The translations under genes were made by a program, and so were the position numbers. Under the pieces are notes generated by a model. It made no database searches, was not told the DNA's origin, and saw only the letters and a program-made list of their open reading frames with translations. This document shows, piece by piece, positions 56,181 to 64,000 of a stretch of DNA of 64,000 nt. Position 1 is the first letter of the stretch; each line of letters opens with the position of its first letter. Where the stretch lies: the NCBI GenBank assembly GCA_025345505.1, contig JANVCC010000030.1, forward strand, positions 11,604,166 to 11,668,165, in the 5' to 3' direction. Source of the DNA: Todiramphus chloris collaris. Taxonomy: Eukaryota; Chordata; Aves; Coraciiformes; Alcedinidae.

Positions 56181-59100
56181 CTTGTACCTCACCGAGAAAT
56201 CGGGTACAGAGCAGCTTTGCAGGCCAACAGCAGGCCTTCTTTTCACCAAGTACTGTGGGGTTTTTAGTGACTTCTGCTGGTCAGGACTTTGCCTTTAGCG
56301 CCATCACCTCTGCCCGTGTGTGCTGGGCTAGCAGGTTTGATGCCAGGTGCTGAGATCCTAATGGCAAGGTCTGAAGAGATTTATCAGTTAGCCAGACACT
56401 GCGCTGGATGCGTTGTGACTGGTCAGGCTTAAGACAGGGGGGAAAAAAAAACCAAGCAGCAAAACAAGCAGCCACACAGGCAGAAGGAAACTTCTGGTAC
56501 GGATCTATCTGACTTGGTGGGCTCCTGTTGGGGGTCTGAGCTCTGCTGAAATGCTTCTTGCAGGCAGGCAGAGTTGTGAGGTTTCTCTCCTGTGCAGGAG
56601 TTGTCATTCATTTTCGTGCTTCATCCTTTCTGTGTGCTGGAGCACTCCTTGTGTCAGAATTGGTTGTTCCCCAGAAACCTTTAAGGCTGCTGTTTCAAAA
56701 GATCTTTTTTAAATACAGGTGAAAGTGCTCCTTAGGCTCGAAAAGAGCAGCTGACAATAGGAATGCCTAGATTGGGTTGTGCTTGTTTCTGATGCCTTGC
56801 ACAACTAAAATTCTTGCAAACGGAATCTCTCCATAAGGGGCTTTCCTTTTCCTTGTGCTTAATTCACTTGCTTGGCCACACACACATAAAATGTGAAGCA
56901 GGAGCAGGGAAATCTAGTGGCAGAAACTGCACTTGTGATATTTCTGTCTACAGCAGAAGTGGGAAGAGCTGTAGTCTCTGTGGGTTAAGTTTTTTTGGTG
57001 AGACTTTCAGCTGACTTCTGGCCCAAAAAGGTTGATGAGACTTTGTGTAAGTACCTAAACATTTAGATACATGTGAACTAAATAAAACCACCAAACCATG
57101 TGCAGTTTATTTGAGGGTACAATAGCTAAATTTCTTAAGCATCCTTGTTCAAAAATGAGCAACAATTCAGCCTTTAATACAATGTCGAGCTGTGATTCAT
57201 AGTTGGTGGTAGGAGAAAGCAGTGAACTAATTGCTTGGATCTGGTCAGCCAACAGTGAAGCAGCTCCCTTGTCCGTGATACCATGCCCCTTCCCTTTCTG
57301 ATTATTCACCAGCAAACATCCTACGGTCCCATTCATAAAGTCCAGTAATGACACAAGAAATGTCAGGAGTATCTGCTGAAAGAGTGGGAGGCTGACAGAG
57401 CAGCACATTGTGAGCCTGCAAGAGCAGCTCTGCTTTTCCTCTGGGGTTGTTTTCAGTTCTTTTGTCAGCTGATTACATGGTCTTTTATAATTTCTAATCT
57501 ACAGAATAGAGCTATTTGCTTGTGGATTATGTGAAAGTCACAGGTTTATGCAAAAGAAAAACAAAATAATCTGAAAGTGGATTCTGTTGGCAAAAGTGAA
57601 ACTTCATTTAGGTGGCTTTTATCTAAAGGAGAGTTTAATCTAGGGGCGTGAAGGAAAAAACCAAAAACTTCTGTCAGCCTTTGAGATTTCAGCCTTATGG
57701 TGTTAATTCACCAGTGCCCCCATACACATCTCAAATTACTTGTCCTTATTCAGCAAAATGTATTTAAGACTGTGCTTAAAGATTGGGTTTATGTGTTTTG
57801 ATGAATAGGAATGGTGTTAAATGTGTGCTAAAGTCATTTGTTGATTAGGTGCCTATATGCGTTAAATACTATAAACAAGCTTATTAGAGTCACTGTCTCA
57901 CTTATTGCTGGTGAGAATAGAGCATGCTTTTCTCAATGCTTTTTTTTTTTAATGTTACTCTGTGGAAGCAGGTGCCAAATCCTTGCAGAAAGAAGGAACT
58001 GTGAGATTAGGATTGGGATATAAACTGAGGTGTTTATGTTAATCCCTAAACTTCTTCAGGTACATCTGGATTTGCAGTCCCAAGTGAAGAGAAAGTATCT
58101 ATTGAATTGTTGTGTATATGTATAGAAATACATGAAAGAAGGAAATGATGGAATAAATTGAAAATTGTGATGGTGACCTGTTTCTTGTTGGTCTCAAGAC
58201 TGAAAGAAGAACCTTGAAATGGGAACTGGTGGAAACAGGTTATTCTTGGCAAGCGTAAGACCTGAACCTAGTGAGAGGGATCTGAAATTCCAGCATGGAT
58301 GGAGGTGGGAAGGGTTTGCTCAGCTGTATGTAAAACCTGTCGCAGCTCCTTGCAAGGCCTCTGTATGACTTGCAGATGTGACGAGGTGTGTGCAGATGGC
58401 GAGTGTGATATGCTTATGATTTATCAATATGAACTTTGGAAGCTGGCTTTAACTCCTCTCCTTAGCACCTGCAGCAGGCCCCCTGCTATCAGCTGTGCAA
58501 AGTGGACAGATGTATATCAAAGAGGTACACTTTATTTTTCTTGAGTCAACATTTCACATGGAGTTCTAGCAGGATAGTTTTGTTTGGTTTTCATCAAGCC
58601 CCTTATTAGAATACTTCTGTTGGGGGGGGTGGTGGTGGTGGTGTGCGTGTGAATAGTAATACCAGAGTAATAGGACCTGCAGCAGAGGGTGGTGTGCTGA
58701 TATCTTTGAGTTTGGCCTCCCAAGAAACTGCTCTTCTGCTTGTGCAAATGCACTGTTGTAACAGAAAAAACCTACCGGGCTAAAAGGCAACAGGGTGCAT
58801 GATTCACCAGTGCAGAGGTAAATGGTTTCAGGGATAGAATTTGTCTCTGTTACAAAAAATGAATAGACCCCAGCCTTGAATAATAAGTCTTCTGATACCT
58901 TCTTTTGCTATGAAACCTCTAAAATTTAGTGTGAAAGAGTCTTGTTGTCTTTGGGAACTATTAATGAATGTAAAGAGACGTCTTGGTTCTTGTTCAAAGG
59001 CATTAAAAAAGTTTCTGTATGACAAAACTTGATTTGAGAGAAATATTCTCACTTCTGGTTTAAGGTTTTCTGTCTTGATCAAGAGTTAAGTTTACAAAGT

Positions 59101-62100
59101 AGGGTTTCTGTTTCCTATTATTAAAGCAGTTATGGTCTACTTATAGCTTACTATTTACATTGTCTATAAATTATGCAGAATGAATTCTCTTGTATTGCTA
59201 AAAATTGAATTTGATAGTTTCCTGAATAGTTCTGTTAATCTGGAAATAGGGGTGGGGGTCTGCCCAAGCTATCTAGATGTCTGTCCTACTTGTGCATTAA
59301 TCCAGCACTTCACCGAGAACATGATCCAACATAATGATGCATTTACCTTTTGGAAATGTTACACAAAACATCCATGACTGCACTTGGGGAAAAAAATCAA
59401 AAGGAGCTGCCTGCTTGGGGGATGCATGTGACTTCTTTCACTGAGTCAGAATGGGATAATCTATGGTATAGGTTCTACTTGCACTTTATTTTAAATGCTT
59501 CCCTCAGAGTTTTCCACTCTTATGTTCAATAGTGGGTTTTTGTCTCCAAGATTATGAAGTGGTTTCCAGACTGTTTCTGCAGGGGTTGCTTTATTTATCT
59601 CTTAGCTGCCTCTCAAAACTTGGCAACTGTGTCCCACAATAATGTAATTGTTTTTGTTAAAAAATAATCTGCATTATGAGGATTCATAAATTCAGACTCA
59701 CCTACACTGTTTACGTCAACAGGGTAGGAGTTTAGACTCAAACCTCAACCAGAAGAGTCGATGCATGTTTTGTCCCAAAAGTGAATTGTTAAACTGTGGG
59801 TTTCATGGTTTGGTTGCATGGTTTGTTTTGGTTTTTTTCCTCCTCCTCCTTCTCCCACCCTGCCCAGTGGCACTGGACGAGGTGTAATCTTATACGGACA
59901 AACACCGTCCGGTCTCCAGTAGATATTTGGAGCCTGACCCCTACAAAGTGATCTGTGGATCTCAAGTCTGACTAAAGGCTAGAAGTGTGGTTGGGAAGCA
60001 TGCCATCCAGGAGACTTGTCAGCTTTTGTGGCTGTTCACTGTGCAATGTAGACAGCCTTTGTGTTTGTCTATCTGTATGATGGGAAATGCACATTTAATT
60101 CATGTTTTAAAAGCAGATCTGAAGTAACAGAAAGCACCATTACCACCAGTCTCAGGAATCTGCAAGCAAGTTGAAAAGCAGGAGAGACTTAAGATCTTAT
60201 TGTGACCTTACAGGTTTTGCTTCTGGCTGTGGTCCCATACTCTGTGGCTTACTTCTTGATTTTTGTATAGAACTAAAATAAATCCTCAGGATGGCCCAAT
60301 TGCTCTTCTGTGCCAGAAGCTCCAGAGAGCTAAAGATTTACCTGTCTGGTCCTCAAGGTGCTCTCATTGTCATGTCTTGTCATTTTTATGCTGAAATATT
60401 GTGGTGAGGAAGATCACAGGTCATGGCTTATGATGCTGAGTCAACTCGGTAGAGAAGTAGTTTACATCTGCAAAATGTCAGTACATTTCTACACAGAAAT
60501 TTACATTTACTTGTAGTGCTCTCTTTCTTGTCTTCAGTCCTAAGATCAGGTGTCATTTCTTTTTGTACGTGGAGAAGGTAGTCATTTTTGCAGACACTGT
60601 GTCTGTAGGGCCTTTGTTTTCTGTCCTACCAGTCTTCTCTCTGGTAATGACTGCGGGAGCCCGTTTTTTTTTCCTACAGAAGGTCTCCATAATCAGAGAG
60701 AGGAAAAGTTTGCCCTTCCTGGCAAAAGCTGTTCTGCCCCTTGCTTTCATTTGGACTCACCCTCTAAATCCAAGGAACATCAAAGGTTTCCCCCATGTGA
60801 TGGAGGCTCCCTGGCCTGTTCCACAGTGAAACAATGGCTTCCCTATATTCTGGGATCTGTGCTTAAAATGCGCCCGTCTGCTCAGCTAATGGAGCTCGGA
60901 CAGTTTCTGCTATAAAGGAGTGGTTGTCTTATGTAACAGCTTTGAGAAATAGTCTGGGTGGGTACACACTAACATACAGTGTGAGAAAGAGGGTACTAAT
61001 TGCAGTAGTGAATGTTTAGATTGTGAGGTTAAAATCACGTACACTGAAAAAAAAAAATGTGAAAAATTTGAAAAAAAAGACCCCACCACGTGAAATGAGA
61101 ATGAACTGTATCATGACAGTATTGGTGCAGGTAATGATTTCACCCAAAGGTGATGCAGAGTACATAGTGTTTGTTAAGCCAACTTTAGCTAGACCAGTGC
61201 AGAAGCACTGAAGAACAAATTTTTTTCAAAAGTGACTTGACCACCTAAATGAGTGTCCTTGGGTGGGCTTGAAACCTGTAGTTTTAAAACTTTAAGAATA
61301 TGCAGGGATGCTTCAGCTTCACTGCTTTTTACGTTTGGAATATGTAGAGGAAGATTGTTTGCAGACATCCTGCTGGCACAGTTCTCTGCCCCACTTTTAG
61401 AAATCAAAGTCCTGTTTTTAAAAAGAAAATCTACTTTTGACAAACCTCACTCTGTGTCACTGCAGACTGATAGTTTGTGCTGATGGAAAGTTCTGTTATA
61501 AACGTATCCATCTGGTGACTGCTTGGTGTCACATATTACTGCTGTCTGACTTCCACTCCTTGAGTAGAAATGTGTGGTCTTCAGAAATGCAGGGGTCGCT
61601 TGAAGGGAAAATGCAAAATTAATCTAAAGGCAAAGGTGTCTTTGACTTAATTACCGTGGAAGTTTTGTCAAGATACTTGGAGTTTTGCAAGAGTTTGTAG
61701 GGAATTTTGTGTGCAGAGATATTTTTGTGGAGAAAATGAACTTTATTTTCCATGTTTTCTATCTGTTTTGGCTAAGACTGAGTGAAGTTAAATCTGAGGA
61801 GAGAAAATGAGATGATAAAATAAGGAGGGGAATGTAGTATCTTTTACTGTTTGAGAAAAAGCTTTATTAATAAGGGTGTCTTGTGTATGTTCCATTGAAA
61901 GGGACACTCACAGCTGAGACCTGTACCAGATACCAGGCAGATTTGCATGAAGTTTTGATGTCTGATGTTAGATCGCTAAATATCCTCTCTTGTGCTATGT
62001 TTGTATTGTTCTTTTTGGCTTATCTGTGCCTGAGCATTTCTATTAAACTGCAAAGTCATTGTTTCCTCTGTAGCTTGAATTCCTTCCTGTAAACAGAGAT

Positions 62101-64000
62101 GCACTGACTGCTGAGTGCTCATGCAGCCATGGCTGTGTAAGCTGGGAGACAATAGTTCACATCATCGTGTACGTTAAACGCCAGAACATTCCTGCTTGGC
62201 TGACTCTGGCTTTGACAGCTATTGTTCCTTCTGTGTGTGCAGTATAGTATCACAGGCAAATAAGGAAAAATTGCTTTTTATTAATAACTGTATGAATTGG
62301 AATGAAACAGTGTCCTAATTCTATTTCAGTCAACCTGAAAAGAAAATCCCATCTGTCAGGATATTGACAACACACTGAACTAATGAAATAAAAGATGCAA
62401 GGGTTGCATCATAAGAACATTTCTCATCAGCTAAATGCACCTCAGGTCAAGTTAGAGATACATAGCTGCTTTTATGAGCTTATTAACTTTCTGGTTGTGT
62501 CATTTAGGCTGTTACATCCTGGAAAAATACTTTTTTCCTATCATTCAACTTTGTTTTCCGATCACTTTCTAATGATGGTACTTGTTTGCTGAGTCCAAGT
62601 CTACCTACAAAGGTTCATACCGCTCCCACTGGATGGACATAAATACTCTCCATCCACCCATTGTGTCTCACTTTGGGAGCACTATCTGAAGTTGCTCTGA
62701 GTTATTGTCATAACTCTCAAGAGAAATGCACATTAGCTTTGGGGTGTGCTGCCTGAGCAGATGTGGGAATGTAAATTGCCTGGATAAAAATGCATTCTGG
62801 AGGAAAGCAATTTTACTACACCCTTAACCTCTTTGCTGCTTTTTGAATACAGTGATGTGAGCTGTTCTGGACAATTAGGTTTGAAAGACAAAATCAATGA
62901 AGGTACCCCACCCCAAGGTACATCCTTCCCAAGTTAAAAATAGTTTCTCTCTCACACATTTCTATTCGATAGTGCTTTCTTGTTTCTTCTGTGGGTTTTA
63001 AATTAACTCTGTGTTAGGTGACACAGCCTTGCTTCATTTTGTTTGCTCATCACTGCTAGTCAGAAAGGAAGAATAATGATTTATTGATGTGGTACAGAAG
63101 TGGTTGGCTGTTGCTTTAGGGGACTGGCCCTTTCTTAGCTCTCGGAATAAACCTCACGAACACCTCTATAGTCCTGTCTTGGTCCAGTAAGCAATATTCA
63201 CATCCATGTGCTATATGGCAAGTCACCAGTGGTTAGTTGTCTTTGTGGTCTAGTGGACATGAGGTAGAAGCATTATGGGCCTTTCCCATCTAAAACACAT
63301 TATCATCTCTAGCTGATGTCCAAAGGCTAAATCCAGTCTGTCAGTTTTAGATGCTTAATTCTAATCTCCCCTCTTAAAATGTCTTATGAATAAGAAGAGG
63401 TAGAGAAAGCCAATTGTCCCCAATCAGAGCAGATTAGGGCAAGGTAGAGGATTAGGATTTGGGAAGAGTGTAAAACAGCCCTTATCTCTGGCACTGCTTG
63501 ACGGCAACTTTGCTGAATGCTTAATAGATCTGGCTTGAAGTTTGCCAGTTCAGTGTTCTTGTTTCCCTGAGACCATATATTGGTGTGCTTGACTTGGGTA
63601 ACTGGAGATGACATATATCCCCTTTCAGTTCAGCCACCCAAAAATTAGGCATCCAGTTTCAGGAGCTAGGTGTGCTCCTCTGGCAGCTGGTGGTTAGGGC
63701 TAGCTTCCTCTAGAGGTTGCCTTGGCCCATCCTGCAGCAGCTACAGTGAGGTGAGTCCTGTTCTGATCCATCCTTTCTCCGAAGAGTTTGTCTCTTCCAT
63801 TACTTCCCCCTGGGCACTGCTCATTGCTTCGGACATAAAAACTGTCAGAGGGCATGCTCTCAGACTATGTGAAGGTAAAAGCCAAGCTGAAGCTGAGCTG
63901 AGGAAAGAGTTTATATAGTACATTGGTTATTTCTTTACTTTTGCAAGAACAGGACAAAAATTTTGACATGTGAAAAAACAGTTTTTTATCTGAGCTTTTA
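56181..64000. other. Noncoding AT-rich DNA to the window end
   Basis: No exon, RNA gene or transposon is recognised in about 7.8 kb. If the island at 55.9 kb drives a + strand gene, this would be its first intron, but I cannot show an exon. A minus-strand frame at 57055-57408 (117 codons) has a hydrophobic start and mixed composition but no known domain and no splice support. Simple sequence includes the T10 run at 57941-57950, a CTCCTC run near 59838 and A runs at 61047-61077. Confidence 0.4.
58621..58651 (+). repeat. G8/(TGG)n/GTGTG simple repeat
   Basis: A short G run followed by four or five GGT units and GTGTGCGTGTG. The minus-strand reading gives His/Thr/Pro repeats in a spurious frame. 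Confidence 0.8.

Noticed and set aside
1..64000. tRNA, rRNA, snRNA genes, CRISPR arrays, bacterial operons
   Set aside because: I looked for tRNA B-box, U6 and 5S-type words and regularly spaced direct repeats. None was found, and the window is vertebrate-like nuclear DNA.
1..64000. Well-known conserved miRNAs (let-7, miR-9, miR-124, miR-10, miR-196, miR-200 and others)
   Set aside because: No mature sequence was recognised. A TAACACTG word near 12099 resembles the miR-141/200a seed region, but the following bases and the flanks do not form that hairpin.

Overview
The window looks like vertebrate nuclear DNA, most likely from a bird. The only clearly recognisable transposon is a CR1 LINE: a long degraded copy at about 52.1-55.7 kb and a short 3'-end fragment at about 10.8 kb. 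No mammalian Alu or L1 was seen, interspersed repeats are sparse, and CpG-rich islands alternate with AT-rich DNA. There is no bacterial-type gene organisation. I found no host protein-coding exon that I can support. The long open frames in the GC-rich parts are frames without stops, shadows of one another or of simple repeats. The RT-like frames near 52-55 kb belong to the LINE.

Region 1 (1-20,101) is a mosaic of at least ten CpG-island-like blocks: about 330-560, 3.46-4.72 kb, 5.15-5.40 kb, 8.40-8.58 kb, 9.75-10.56 kb, 11.29-11.87 kb, 13.44-13.56 kb, 17.3-18.15 kb, 18.56-18.83 kb and 19.17-19.80 kb. Between them lie AT-rich, high-complexity stretches containing homeodomain-, POU-, SOX-, RUNX- and CRE-like sites. 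This is the usual look of the regulatory neighbourhood of a developmental transcription-factor gene, possibly with noncoding transcripts. I could not identify the locus and do not name one. Notable local signals are a CRE plus POU-like pair at 5.56 kb, a C12/G36 tract at 4.77-4.83 kb, G4-capable repeats, and a small stem-loop at 19.9 kb.

Region 2 (20,102-20,201) is a 100-N assembly gap followed by a 39-base T run. It falls almost exactly where the CpG-rich mosaic ends, so the join should be verified.

Region 3 (20.2-52 kb) is CpG-poor, AT-rich intergenic or intronic-looking DNA. It holds homopolymers, microsatellites, several T/G-rich low-complexity tracts, a possible 462-bp hAT-like MITE at 25.42 kb, and one weak exon-like segment at 22.83-23.20 kb.

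Region 4 (52.09-about 55.7 kb) is a reverse-oriented, nearly full-length but dead CR1 LINE. ORF1 esterase-like, endonuclease and RT pieces can be read on the minus strand across several frameshifts, and the endonuclease N-terminus appears deleted. Directly beyond its 5' side, at about 55.74-56.18 kb, is a CpG island with an ETS site and a near-palindromic RFX X-box, so probably a host promoter, perhaps of a ciliary gene. No exon of the gene it would serve could be recognised.

Region 5 (56.2-64 kb) is ordinary noncoding DNA in which I see nothing specific.
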